From Rhodobiaceae bacterium (GTDB lineage Bacteria; Pseudomonadota; Alphaproteobacteria; RS24): a stretch of DNA of 48,434 nt. The notes under the pieces were generated by a model. The model did not search any database. It saw nothing but the letters and a program-made list of their open reading frames with translations, and had not been told where the DNA came from. Shown here one piece after another: positions 7,851 to 17,200 of this stretch (position 1 is its first letter; each line of letters opens with the position of its first letter). The position numbers and the translations under genes were made by a program. The stretch covers positions 1 through 48,434 of the forward strand of contig JABJKE010000041.1 of NCBI GenBank assembly GCA_018660505.1. Direction: 5' to 3'.

Positions 7851-8981
7851 GTGAAAAAAATAATGCTACTCGGTTCGGGCGAATTGGGCCGCGAGTTGAC
7901 CATCAGCTTAAAACGCTTGGGGGGGTATGTTGTGGCTTGTGACCACTATGAAAACGCCCCCGCCATGCAAGTGGCCGACCGCGCCATGGTGTTCGATATG
8001 TTGAACGAAGAACAATTGCGTGCCCATATACAAACCATTGACCCCGACCTCGTGGTGCCCGAAATTGAAGCCATTAATACGCAAGTTCTGTTGGACGTAG
8101 AAACCGCGCGAACCATTGTGCCGTCCGCGCGCGCCGTGGATTTGACGATGAACCGCGACCGCATTCGCGACCGCGCCGCTGAAATGGGTCTGCCCACAGC
8201 CAAATATCAATATGCCGAGAGCTTAGAGCAATTGCTGCAAAGCCATGGTGAGATGCACGTTCGCACGGTGGTGAAACCGGTGATGAGTTCGTCGGGCAAG
8301 GGCCAGTCGAGTGTCGCGGCGGGGGATGCGCAAAGCGCGCAAGCGGCTTGGCATCACGCGGTTGAGAATATGCGTGGCGATCGGCCGAAAGTGATTATCG
8401 AAGAATTTATCGACTTCGATTATGAAATCACGCTGTTGACCCTGCGGCAGAAAAACGGCGAAACGGTTTTTTGTCCGGTTATTCGTCACGAGCAAGTGGA
8501 TGGCGATTTCAAAACCAGCGAGCAAGGCACATTTGAGATGGGCGCTCTGGAGGGGCAAGCGCAAGATATGGCCCGCCAGATTACCGATGATTTGCAAGGC
8601 TACGGCCTGTTTGGCGTCGAGTTTTTTGTGCGCGGCCAAGAGGTGATTTTTTCCGAGCTGAGCCCGCGCCCGCATGACACTGGATTGCTGACGCTCTATA
8701 CGCAAAATCTATCCGAATTTGATTTGCATGCCCGGGCGATTTTGCATTTGCCGATTAGCGACATTCAATTGCTGCGCAAAGGGGCCTGCCACACCATCAA
8801 TGCGACCCAAGCCGCCGATAGCTATCGGCTTGAAAACATCGATAAAGCAGAGGCTATGCCGGGCGTGGAAGTGATGCATTTCAACAAGCCAACCGCTTAT
8901 CCCAACCGACGATTGGGCATTGTGTTCGCGCCAGATTTACCGACCGCCAAATTGGCGCGCAGCAAAATAACCATCACTTAA
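7851..8981 (+). CDS. purT: Formate-dependent phosphoribosylglycinamide formyltransferase
   Basis: A 376-aa ATP-grasp enzyme that makes formyl-GAR from GAR, formate and ATP in purine synthesis, replacing the folate-dependent PurN step. Visible features: N-terminal nucleotide-fold motif LLGSGELGRE, the conserved EIEAI stretch near 65-70, the ATP-grasp segment VKPVMSSSGKGQS, the EEFIDFDYEITLLT strand and the metal/phosphate motif ELSPRPHDTG. The start is taken as the GTG at 7851, directly after GGGAGGATGAGG; the open frame extends to 7692 but that extension overlaps the divergent gene's start and lacks family sequence. At 376 aa the C-terminus is slightly shorter than the usual ~390. A crotonase gene follows after 25 bp. 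Confidence 0.93.
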   Translation: MKKIMLLGSGELGRELTISLKRLGGYVVACDHYENAPAMQVADRAMVFDMLNEEQLRAHIQTIDPDLVVPEIEAINTQVLLDVETARTIVPSARAVDLTMNRDRIRDRAAEMGLPTAKYQYAESLEQLLQSHGEMHVRTVVKPVMSSSGKGQSSVAAGDAQSAQAAWHHAVENMRGDRPKVIIEEFIDFDYEITLLTLRQKNGETVFCPVIRHEQVDGDFKTSEQGTFEMGALEGQAQDMARQITDDLQGYGLFGVEFFVRGQEVIFSELSPRPHDTGLLTLYTQNLSEFDLHARAILHLPISDIQLLRKGACHTINATQAADSYRLENIDKAEAMPGVEVMHFNKPTAYPNRRLGIVFAPDLPTAKLARSKITIT

Positions 8982-9006
8982 GCATCCCATACGCAGAGGA
9001 AAACTC

Positions 9007-9771
9007 ATGGATATTATCGTTGCCCAAAAGGCTGAAATAACCACGGTGACGCTGAACCGGCCCGCCGCCATGAACGCGATTACGCCCGATATGCACAACG
9101 CTTTGCAGGCGGCCTTCGACGCCTTTGCCGCCGATGATACGCAGCGCATATGCGTGATAAAGGGCGCGGGCGAGCGCGCCTTTTGTGCGGGCAGCGATTT
9201 AAAAACCGTCGATCAGCAGGGCGCTTATCCAAGCTCTGGCTATGCTGGTTTGATAGAGCGCTATGACCTCAATAAGCCGCTGATTGCGGCGGTCAACGGA
9301 TTGGCGCTCGGCGGCGGGTTCGAGATTGCTCTGGCCTGCGATATTATTGTGGCCAGCGAGACCGCCAGCTTCGGCCTGCCAGAACCCTTGGCGGGCGTCG
9401 TGGCCTTGGGCGGCGGTCTGCATCGTTTGCCGCGCCAAATTGGGCTCAAGCAAGCCATGGGGATGATTTTAACCGGCCAAAGCGTCGACGCGGCTCAAGC
9501 GGAAAGCCTAGGGCTGGTCAATCAAGTGGTCGCCCCCGAGGCGCTGGACGGCGCGGTAGAGACATGGTGCGAAGCGATTTTACGCGCCTCGCCGATGGCC
9601 GTGCGGGCCTCGAAACAAACCGTGATGCGGGGGCTAGAAGAGCCAAGCTTGGCGGCGGCGCTGCAAAACCAAGCGGGCTATCCGGCCTATCGAGATTGGG
9701 CCCAAAGCGACGATATGCGCGAGGGCCCGCGGGCTTTTGCTGAGAAACGCAAACCCAAATGGCAGGTGTGA
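9007..9771 (+). CDS. Enoyl-CoA hydratase/isomerase (crotonase) family protein
   Basis: A 254-aa crotonase-fold enzyme acting on a CoA thioester in the cytoplasm. The oxyanion-hole segments FCAGSDL (59-65) and ALGGGFE (100-106) are present. Both catalytic glutamates of true hydratases are kept (Glu106 in GGGFE, Glu126 in GLPEP), so hydration of an enoyl-CoA is likely; the substrate cannot be read. AGAGGA-type ribosome binding site precedes the ATG. The gene is followed after 2 bp by an MFS transporter, suggesting a two-gene unit that imports and then activates or degrades an organic acid. It could share the purT transcript. Confidence 0.9.
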   Translation: MDIIVAQKAEITTVTLNRPAAMNAITPDMHNALQAAFDAFAADDTQRICVIKGAGERAFCAGSDLKTVDQQGAYPSSGYAGLIERYDLNKPLIAAVNGLALGGGFEIALACDIIVASETASFGLPEPLAGVVALGGGLHRLPRQIGLKQAMGMILTGQSVDAAQAESLGLVNQVVAPEALDGAVETWCEAILRASPMAVRASKQTVMRGLEEPSLAAALQNQAGYPAYRDWAQSDDMREGPRAFAEKRKPKWQV

Positions 9772-9773
9772 GT

Positions 9774-10997
9774 ATGAAGTCTCCGCAATTTTTCTTCGGC
9801 TGGCTGGTGCTGTTGGCCATTGGTTATAGTTTGTTTGTCGGCGCGGGCATGATTTTCTATGCGATGTCGGTATTGCTCGAAACCATTGTGGCGGCCACGG
9901 GCTTTAGTGTGGCGCAAATCTCGGGAGCGAATACGCTTTTTCTGGTGGCGGCGGGTTTTGCGGGCATTGGTGTGGGCGAGCTTATCTCGCGCTATGATGT
10001 GCGCTATTGCGTCGTCATCGGCACTTTGGTCATCGCTGGCGCCTATGGTTTATTGCCCGATGTTTCGACCTTGCCAGAGATTTATGGCGTCTATGTGCTG
10101 CTCGGCATTGGCTATTCGATGACCGCCTTAGTGCCGGCCACCACATTGGTGGCGCGCTGGTTTGTGCGTCGGCGTGCCTTGGGGCTGGCGCTCACGCAGT
10201 CGGGGCTATCGCTCGGCGGCGTCTTGTTAACGCCCGCTTTGGCGCAAATGCTGAAGACCGGCGGCATTGAAATGCTGCATAGCGGATGGGTTTTTTGGGT
10301 TATTCTGGCCAATGTGCCGCTCGCTATGGCGTTTATGCGCCCCAGCCCGCAAGCCATGGGGCTGCTGCCAGATGGCGATGTGCAAGACGGCCAAGAAGAC
10401 ACGACGATGACGCAAGGGCTGAGCGCTGGCGAGGCGGTGCGCACGCGGTTCTTCCGCTGGTCGGCCAGTGCCTCGATTTTGGCCTTAATGGCGCAGGTCG
10501 GCACAATTGCCCATGTGTTTAAATGGGGGCTAGAGCGTGCCGATGCCGAAACGGCGGCGATTACCATTGCCTCGGTTGCCTTTTGCTCGCTCATTGGGCG
10601 GCTTATTTGTGGCGCGATTTTAGATCGGCTCAATTTATATAAATTCGTGCTGACGGTTTACCTGCTGCAGGCGGCGACCCTATTTGCCATGTCAATGGCG
10701 CAGGGCGAGCTGGCGGTTTTGGCCATGACCATGTTGTTCGGCTTTACCGTGGGTAATATTTTAATGGTGCAGCCCTTGCTGGTGGCGGCGGCTTTTGGCT
10801 TGCGAGATTTCCCGCGCATTCTCAGCTATCAGCAATTGATTATGAATTTTGGCGTCGCCATGGGGCCGATTGCCATCGGCCTGATTTACGATTTTGGCGG
10901 TGGCTATGGCAATGCTTTCGTCTTTGTCAGCTTCTGCAGTGTGGCTGCTTTCGCCGCCTTGTGGATGGCGCGCTCGCCAGATTTAGTGCATGGCTAA
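9774..10997 (+). CDS. MFS transporter, monocarboxylate/oxalate-formate antiporter-like
   Basis: A 407-aa, 12-helix major facilitator. The N-terminal FFFGWLVLL start, the LGIGYSMTALVPATTLVARWF segment in helix 4 and the RRRALGLALTQSGLSLGG loop resemble the OFA/MCT-type anion transporters. ATG at 9774 follows the crotonase stop by two bases with an AGGTG ribosome site overlapping the stop, which implies translational coupling. A likely substrate is a carboxylic acid that the crotonase-linked pathway uses; this is inference from position only. It converges on the MATE gene with an 8-bp gap. Confidence 0.85.
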   Translation: MKSPQFFFGWLVLLAIGYSLFVGAGMIFYAMSVLLETIVAATGFSVAQISGANTLFLVAAGFAGIGVGELISRYDVRYCVVIGTLVIAGAYGLLPDVSTLPEIYGVYVLLGIGYSMTALVPATTLVARWFVRRRALGLALTQSGLSLGGVLLTPALAQMLKTGGIEMLHSGWVFWVILANVPLAMAFMRPSPQAMGLLPDGDVQDGQEDTTMTQGLSAGEAVRTRFFRWSASASILALMAQVGTIAHVFKWGLERADAETAAITIASVAFCSLIGRLICGAILDRLNLYKFVLTVYLLQAATLFAMSMAQGELAVLAMTMLFGFTVGNILMVQPLLVAAAFGLRDFPRILSYQQLIMNFGVAMGPIAIGLIYDFGGGYGNAFVFVSFCSVAAFAALWMARSPDLVHG

Positions 10998-11005
10998 TTG
11001 CGGAT

Positions 11006-12355
11006 TTAAGCTTTGGGTCGCCAAGCGCCACGGTAAATGGCGGTGACGATAATGCCGGCATAAATCACCAGCGCCAAACTGCTGACGGCAAAAATCGCTT
11101 CGATGCCAAAGCCCGCATAATGCACCAAGAAAGACGCGCCCCCGACGGATAAGATAAACCGCGCCATCATCGCCCGAATGGGCCAGGTCATAATGCCCGC
11201 GCCTTGGCTGGCGAAATAAAGAATAAGCCCCATGCCCAGAAACGGATAGGCCGGCCCAACCAGCTGAATGTAGGATTTCGCCGCTTGGAAAGCGATGGGG
11301 TCATCGGTGAAAATAGGGATCCAACTATGCGGGAACAGAGCCAATAGACCGCCCGCGACGCCGCATAAAAGCGCCACGCTGGCGACGCCATACCAGGCCG
11401 CCTGTTCGGCGCGCTGATAATTATTGGCGCCAATATTGGTGCCGACAATGGTGGTGAGCGCCGTGCCGAAAGCGAAAATAATCGGCAGCATTATAAATTC
11501 GATACGCGTGCCAATGCCATAGCCAGCCAGCGCTTGCGGCCCGAAAGAGCCAACCAAAGCCGTGAGCCCCAAAATCGTGCCGACGGTCATCAAAGGGTTG
11601 ATGCTGGCGGGGCGGGCGACTTTTAAAATCTCGCTCACCAAATCGCTTTGCCAGCCAAATTGCGCCCGCCGCAGCCGCGTGGGGCTTTTTTGCGACGCCA
11701 ATCGCGCCCATAAAAACAGACCCATAATAAAGGCCGAGAGAACGCTGGAGACAGCGGCGCCCGCCACCCCAAGCTGCGGCATGCCAAATAGCCCCAGCAC
11801 GAGAATGGCCGTCGTCGGCACTTGAATAATGGCGCTCATAATCATCATTCTGGCGGGAAACCCCATATCGCCGGCGCCGCGAAACACAGAGCCGAAGACC
11901 GTCGATATCCACATGGTGATGCCGCCGATGAACAACACCCAACAATAAGCCATAGCGGCCTCGAGGATGACGCCATCGCCGCCGAGGAAGATTAAAAACG
12001 CGCGGCCAAATAAGGCGAAAATAATTAAAAAGCCGAGCGCGCCAAACACGCCGCCAAAAATCGCATGCCACACCAGTTTTTCGGCGCGGTCGGTATTGCC
12101 ATTTCCCAAGGCGCGCGCGATGGCCGAAGAAATGGCGCCCCCCAAAGCCCCGCCCGACATGGTTTGCGTGAGCATTAATAAAGGAAACACCAAAGCAATG
12201 GCGGCCAAAGCCTCCGTGCCGAGGCGGCTGATAATCCAGACCTCGGTCAGATTGACGCCCGCTTGAATGGCGAAAGCCGCCGTATTGGGCGCGGTCAGCG
12301 ATAACAAAAGGGGCAAAGGCCGCTTGGTCAATAGGGCTTGGGTGCGGGGGTCCAT
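11006..12355 (-). CDS. MATE family efflux transporter
   Basis: A 449-aa inner-membrane exporter with twelve hydrophobic segments in two similar halves, the MATE layout. Typical stretches are TAPNTAAFAIQAGVNLTEVWIISRLGTEALAAIAL near the N-terminus, and RGAGDMGFPARMMI and ARPASINPLMTVGTILG further in. MATE proteins expel cationic drugs or metabolites using H+ or Na+. I chose the ATG at 12355 because GAGAG precedes it; an ATG four codons upstream (12367) lacks a site. It is monocistronic, divergent from the 75-aa membrane protein. Confidence 0.9.
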   Translation of the reverse strand: MDPRTQALLTKRPLPLLLSLTAPNTAAFAIQAGVNLTEVWIISRLGTEALAAIALVFPLLMLTQTMSGGALGGAISSAIARALGNGNTDRAEKLVWHAIFGGVFGALGFLIIFALFGRAFLIFLGGDGVILEAAMAYCWVLFIGGITMWISTVFGSVFRGAGDMGFPARMMIMSAIIQVPTTAILVLGLFGMPQLGVAGAAVSSVLSAFIMGLFLWARLASQKSPTRLRRAQFGWQSDLVSEILKVARPASINPLMTVGTILGLTALVGSFGPQALAGYGIGTRIEFIMLPIIFAFGTALTTIVGTNIGANNYQRAEQAAWYGVASVALLCGVAGGLLALFPHSWIPIFTDDPIAFQAAKSYIQLVGPAYPFLGMGLILYFASQGAGIMTWPIRAMMARFILSVGGASFLVHYAGFGIEAIFAVSSLALVIYAGIIVTAIYRGAWRPKA

Positions 12356-12505
12356 GGCGTCTCTCATTTATCGGGCATTTATCGGGTTGTTCGAGCCATC
12401 ACAATGCCTAGCGCTTCGTCGAAATACCATAGTTAATTCGCCCGCTTGGCTATTTACAGCTCGGGCGGGCTGCAAGACAATGGCGCGCGGATTAGAGGAG
12501 AGATT

Positions 12506-12733
12506 ATGGCGCGTTTAGATATTTTAAAATGGCTCGGCACCAGCCTTGTGCTGAGCGGCATTTTGCTGACCAACCTGAATATATACCCGTTGAATATTAT
12601 CATTCACGGCACGGGTTCCCTGCTGTGGACAGGGGCTGGCGTGATTAGCAAAGACCGGGCTTTAATGACCAATTTCGGGTTACAATTACCTCTGTTCGGC
12701 GCGGGCTTTGCGAAAGTTATGGGCTGGTTTTAG
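12506..12733 (+). CDS. Small (75-aa) membrane protein, DUF6552/SemiSWEET-like
   Basis: A 75-aa protein with two or three hydrophobic segments (about 8-23, 31-47, 58-73). ATG 12506 follows a strong GAGGAGAG site, and the open frame upstream of it looks non-coding. The layout (short N-terminal helix, YPLN turn, LLW-G glycine-rich helix, polar loop KDRALMTNFG, last helix) resembles small DUF6552-type or half-SWEET proteins. I recognise it only at that level and give no function. Its stop codon overlaps the stop of the convergent gene at 12730. Confidence 0.65.
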   Translation: MARLDILKWLGTSLVLSGILLTNLNIYPLNIIIHGTGSLLWTGAGVISKDRALMTNFGLQLPLFGAGFAKVMGWF

Positions 12734-13386
12734 CCGCTCGCCGCCTCGCGGCGCGCTTCATCGGCGGCCAGTTTTTCAGATAAATCTTGGTTCAATAAAG
12801 CATTGAAAGCGGCTTTAAAGCTGGCGCGTTTCATGGCTTTGTTCAGCTTTTTGAGCGGCCAGGTCAGCAAAATCGTCTCGGCTTGGGCTTCTACCGTGGC
12901 CGTGGCGGGCCCGCCTTTGGCGTAGGATATTTCGCCGATGAGGGCATGTTCGCCCACTTCAATTTTCGTGTCGTTTTTCTGCACGATGGCCGAGCCGGAG
13001 AAAAGATAATAAATCGCCCGCGTCGGCTCGCCTTGCTGCGTGAGAGATAGCGGCGCGTCGAGGGTTTGCCATTGGGTTATTTTCAGCAGTTTGCGAAAAT
13101 CAGCCTTGGAAAACTTGTTCAATTGTTTCGCCAGCGCCTGTTCTTCGGGGGTCAGCGGTTTTTTAAATTGCGCCGATAAGCTGCGCCATATGACCGCAAG
13201 ATTGGCCAGAATAGCCACCGCCGACCAAAGGATGGCCCAGCCAGCGGGCATGGATTGGGTGGCAAAGCCATAAATAAACAGCGCCGCGCCAAAGGCGAAG
13301 AGCGCGCGCGATAAGATGATATCGAAAATAAAGAAGCCTAGAAGAAAAGCGCTTGCGCCCGCATGAAGAAAATAAATCGGATCCAT
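12730..13386 (-). CDS. Popeye-like membrane protein with cyclic-nucleotide-binding fold
   Basis: A 218-aa protein: three N-terminal transmembrane helices (about residues 6-22, 24-42, 45-64), then a cytoplasmic jelly-roll domain (about 90-200) with the strand pattern of cNMP-binding/Popeye domains (TRAIYYLFSGSAIVQKN, EVGEHALIGEISY). The canonical phosphate-binding-cassette Arg is absent: where CRP-type domains have R-A/T-A-T, this reads PATATV. Popeye proteins also use a non-standard pocket, so ligand binding is possible but unproven. The start at 13386 has GAGAGTA upstream; an ATG at 13410 has none. It stands alone, divergent from carbonic anhydrase. A sensor or scaffold role is inference. 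Confidence 0.75.
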   Translation of the reverse strand: MDPIYFLHAGASAFLLGFFIFDIILSRALFAFGAALFIYGFATQSMPAGWAILWSAVAILANLAVIWRSLSAQFKKPLTPEEQALAKQLNKFSKADFRKLLKITQWQTLDAPLSLTQQGEPTRAIYYLFSGSAIVQKNDTKIEVGEHALIGEISYAKGGPATATVEAQAETILLTWPLKKLNKAMKRASFKAAFNALLNQDLSEKLAADEARREAASG

Positions 13387-13482
13387 TTTTACTACTCTCG
13401 TTACACTCATTCGGATATGTTGGAAGCATCATAGCGCAAATTTGCTTTGCAACGTAGAGCTTAACCGGACAGGAGCCACCCC

Positions 13483-14133
13483 ATGAAACACGCCGTTCCC
13501 TTGCCAGCTGACTTGGTCGATGGATATCAAACATGGAAAAAACAGGGTTTTGAACGCCAAGCCGCGCATTATTTAGACCTGGCCGAAAATGGCCAGAGCC
13601 CGCGCGCGATGGTGATTTCATGTTGCGACAGTCGGGTGCAGGCGACGGAAATTTTTGGCGCCCAAAGCGGCGATTTTTTTCTGCATCGCAATGTCGCCAA
13701 TCTGGTGCCGCCCTATGCGCCCAATAGCGATTTTCATGGCACGTCGGCTGCTGTGGAATATGCGGTGAAAGCGTTGAAAGTGCCGCATTTGATAGTCTTG
13801 GGGCATTCGCAATGCGGAGGCGTGCAGGCTTGCTATAATATGTGCACCCATGGGGTTGCAGCAGCGCAAAGCGACTTTGAATTTATTGGCCATTGGCTAG
13901 AAATGCTGCGCCCGGCCTATGCGCGCCTCGGGGCGTCGTCGGACGAAACTTCGCGGATTGTGGAAATGGGCCAGCAGGGGGTTTTAGGCTCGTTAGAAAA
14001 CCTAATGTCGTTTCCCTTTGTGGCCGAAGCGGTTGGCGCCAAGGCGCTGAGCCTACATGGTCTGTGGCACGATATCGGCAGTGGCACTTTGTTCGGCTAT
14101 AATGCCGAGGCAGGGATTTTCGAAGCTCAATAG
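13483..14133 (+). CDS. Beta-class carbonic anhydrase
   Basis: A 216-aa zinc enzyme that interconverts CO2 and bicarbonate in the cytoplasm. Zinc ligands Cys47, His108 and Cys111 are in place (CCDSR at 47-51 with the Asp49-Arg51 dyad; GHSQCGG at 107-113). The start follows CAGGAG. Bicarbonate supply fits the several biotin-dependent carboxylases in this window, although the gene is not in an operon with them. A strong hairpin terminator follows at 14178-14215. Confidence 0.95.
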   Translation: MKHAVPLPADLVDGYQTWKKQGFERQAAHYLDLAENGQSPRAMVISCCDSRVQATEIFGAQSGDFFLHRNVANLVPPYAPNSDFHGTSAAVEYAVKALKVPHLIVLGHSQCGGVQACYNMCTHGVAAAQSDFEFIGHWLEMLRPAYARLGASSDETSRIVEMGQQGVLGSLENLMSFPFVAEAVGAKALSLHGLWHDIGSGTLFGYNAEAGIFEAQ

Positions 14134-14144
14134 GGGCGCGGCGA

Positions 14145-14171
14145 GACAATTCATAAGACAATTCATAAGAC
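14145..14171 (+). repeat. Short 12-bp direct repeat after carbonic anhydrase
   Basis: GACAATTCATAA occurs twice in tandem (14145-14156, 14157-14168), followed by a partial third GACA, between the carbonic anhydrase stop and its terminator. Probably a replication-slippage product without function. Confidence 0.7.
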
Positions 14172-14177
14172 AAAGAA

Positions 14178-14215
14178 AAAGGGGCGGCCCAGAGATGAGC
14201 CGCCCCTTTGTTTTT
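14178..14215. terminator. Bidirectional intrinsic terminator between carbonic anhydrase and TonB receptor
   Basis: An 11-bp perfect stem, AAAGGGGCGGC (14178-14188) with GCCGCCCCTTT (14199-14209), loop of ten bases, followed by GTTTTT on the plus strand. Read on the minus strand the stem is followed by a T-rich run (TTCTTTG). It can therefore end both the rightward carbonic anhydrase transcript and the leftward receptor transcript, whose stop lies at 14230. Confidence 0.9.
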
Positions 14216-14229
14216 GCTGTCAGCGAGAG

Positions 14230-17200
14230 CTAGAACTTGTGACGCACGCCAACTTTGATAATACGCCCAAACGGATTGTGTGTGTAAGGGTCGTAGTTCA
14301 AATCAAGCCGCGCGAACGGTGGGTCTTCATCTGTCGCGTTGTAGATGGATACCCAAACAGCACTCTCGGCCAAGTCTTGATTCATCGAACCCAAGTTAAG
14401 GTTGTAATGCAAATCAAGCGTTGTGTGCTCTTCAACGTCACGAAGGGGGCTACCAGCCGTCGCGTCGACACTGTCTTGGTAGCTTCCTGTTAGATTAAGC
14501 ACTGCGTTGAAGGTATGGGCTTCTAGCGAATAGCCACTGTTCAACTGCCATTTTTCTTCTATGACGGGGCGAAGATAAGAAATCGTATCATTCAACTTGC
14601 CCAAGGCGTCAAAAGAATCATTTAGGTCAGATGAACCCACATCATAACTTGTCACAAGGGTTAGCTGAGCTCCCAGGCTTAAGTCACCCATGCCTAGCTG
14701 GCGGTCATAATCGAAACGAATGTCGAAACCATCGGTTTCAATATCAGGTCCATTTATCATGTTCACCTTAATACGCTCGATAGATGACGTTTTCTTGCCT
14801 TCACAAGAAGAGTCAGCTCCAAAGCCACAGCTGATTTGGTCGCCGTAGGGGCCACCTATATAGCCGTCTGCACCGAAGGACTGGCTGATGATGTCAGTGA
14901 AGCTTTGTTTGATAATCGGGTTTTGAAAATCAAAGGACCAATAGTCAGCCGAGAAGGTTAATGAGTCACTGGCTGCCCAGTTTGGCTCATAGTCGTATAT
15001 AACCCCCAGATTGGTGGTCGTCGCCGTCTCTGGTTCAAGATCCGCATTCCCAAATGTATCAATCGCTTTGAACGAGCCCGTTGGTCCCACGAAAGAAAGC
15101 GTTGTGGAGCGACCCCCGAGTTGGTTCAGTGTCGGGCCTCGGAAAGTTGTGGAGGCTGACCCACGAATGACCATAGCGTCTGAGGCTTGGTAACGCAGGG
15201 CGACTTTAGGGTCGAAACTATCTCCGACAGTTCCGCCATAATCTTCAAAACGCATCGACAATTGGGCGTCGAAATTTTCCGTAAACGGAATCGCGACTTC
15301 CCCGAAGAGAGCGAAGATGTCTTGGTCATCGTCAAATGGAGTAGCCCCTGCGAGGAAGCCAAATTGACCAGACCCTTCGTAATCATCGGATGTGTCCGCT
15401 GGAGTGCCACGGTCACAAAGAGCCGATACGTCATTCAGCTCTCCCCAACGAGTGTTTTCGGCATCGGTAATACATGGGTTTACATGCAGGTCATTGCCTT
15501 CAAACACGTCAATTTTGTAGCTTTCGTTACGCAGTTGTGCGCCAACGGCCCAGCCAACACCAATGTCCGCTTCTCCGCTGAACACAGCTTCGGCAACAGT
15601 CAATTCAGAAGTAACCGTGCTGCCAAGGTCATATTGCATCCAATCGCGAAGTTCTTTGGTGTTCACAATGCCGTTTTCTTCCCCATCATGAAATGCAATG
15701 GCGGCGTCATAATCTGGATTTACCGCAAGCGACGTATATTTATAGTCCGGGTTCTGAATCGAATTGGAGAACGGATTATAATACAAACATCCATTGGCAC
15801 CCGGTGTCGTTTCATCGGCAGCACAATCAGGCCCACCAAACCCTTTAAGGGCAGCAGACCAGCGTTCGATGTAAGTGTCTGGGCTTGCGCGTTTTCCTTC
15901 TGATTCCGAGAAAATAAACGAGGTTGTGTAATCAATCTCATTTTCAAAAGTGCCCTCAAGGCCAATCGATAGTTTCAAGGTTTCATGCTCACGATACCCA
16001 ACATTCGGTGGGCCGCTAACTCCAAATGGGCGTCCAAAGAACAATAGGCCAGCACAACTAGGGTCGTCTCTGCCAGTTACTGTGCAATTTTCGTCAGCAA
16101 TCTCGGACAGCTGGAGTTCAGGTTGCCCCGGAACCTCTTTATTCACATTCGATTGGTCGCCATATAGATTAGCGTAAGCCAGCAGACCTGGATGGTAAGA
16201 AGGAATAATTCTGCCTGTATTTATGTTTGTATCCACCAGAACTTGCGGCGGATAGGACGGCGACGTGTTCCATTCTGGAACTTCATTATTACCCCACAGT
16301 AATTCTGCCGAGAGGCGCATGTCGTCTGAGAAATCATGCGTAAGTGTCGCGAAGAAATTATACCGCTCTTCTTCCTCAATCAGATTGTCATAATAGACAT
16401 AATTATAGGTGCAATGGGTTGAGCCGCGGGTTTGGGCAGAAGCTCCCACGAAATCCTCGCAGCGCTCATCGCGCACGGGATCAATCGTATAGAGGTTTTC
16501 CAAATCAACGGGGTTATCGCCGGTCGTTTGAGCCACGGTTAAGTTAATCGCGTCTGCATCTGGGTTTACGCCCATTGCCCGCAACTCATCCCCCGTGAGC
16601 TGTTCAAAGGTTTCTGGGTCGTCTTTAGTAGCTTTGATGAGCTGATGCCCAGCCAGGGTTGTGGTGGTCGGCACGGGATTGCCGCCGTCCATAACATAAT
16701 TATTGTTGGCGTCGAGCTGGTAGACAACGTAGCGTTTGCTCTCATCCACGTCAGTTGTGGCCGGAATGTCCACGCGCGGGCGTCTTGTGCGAATGATGTC
16801 ATTGGCGTCGTCAAGTTCAACGGGGAAGTAGCTGCCAGGATTAGGAATTCCCGTGTAGCCCTTATTATTGCATTTGTAGCCATAATTCTGAACGGCCCAA
16901 TCGCGGCTTCGCGCTTGTAATTTATTGCGCTTATTATAGCCAAAAGAAGCCATCACGTGGGTTTTACCAAAGTTTTTGCCCCAGATAAGGCCAAGGTCTT
17001 GGTCGCCATCGCTACCATCGATATCTTTATGAGAAAGGGCGACTTCATAGCCTTCGAAATCATTGCGGGTGATAAAATTAACCACGCCCGAAATGGCATC
17101 TGAGCCATAGGTGGCGGCCGCGCCATCTTTCAATAGTTCGACGCGGTCAATCGCCACGCCCGGTATCATATTAATGTCGACAAATAATTGTTGTTGTTCT

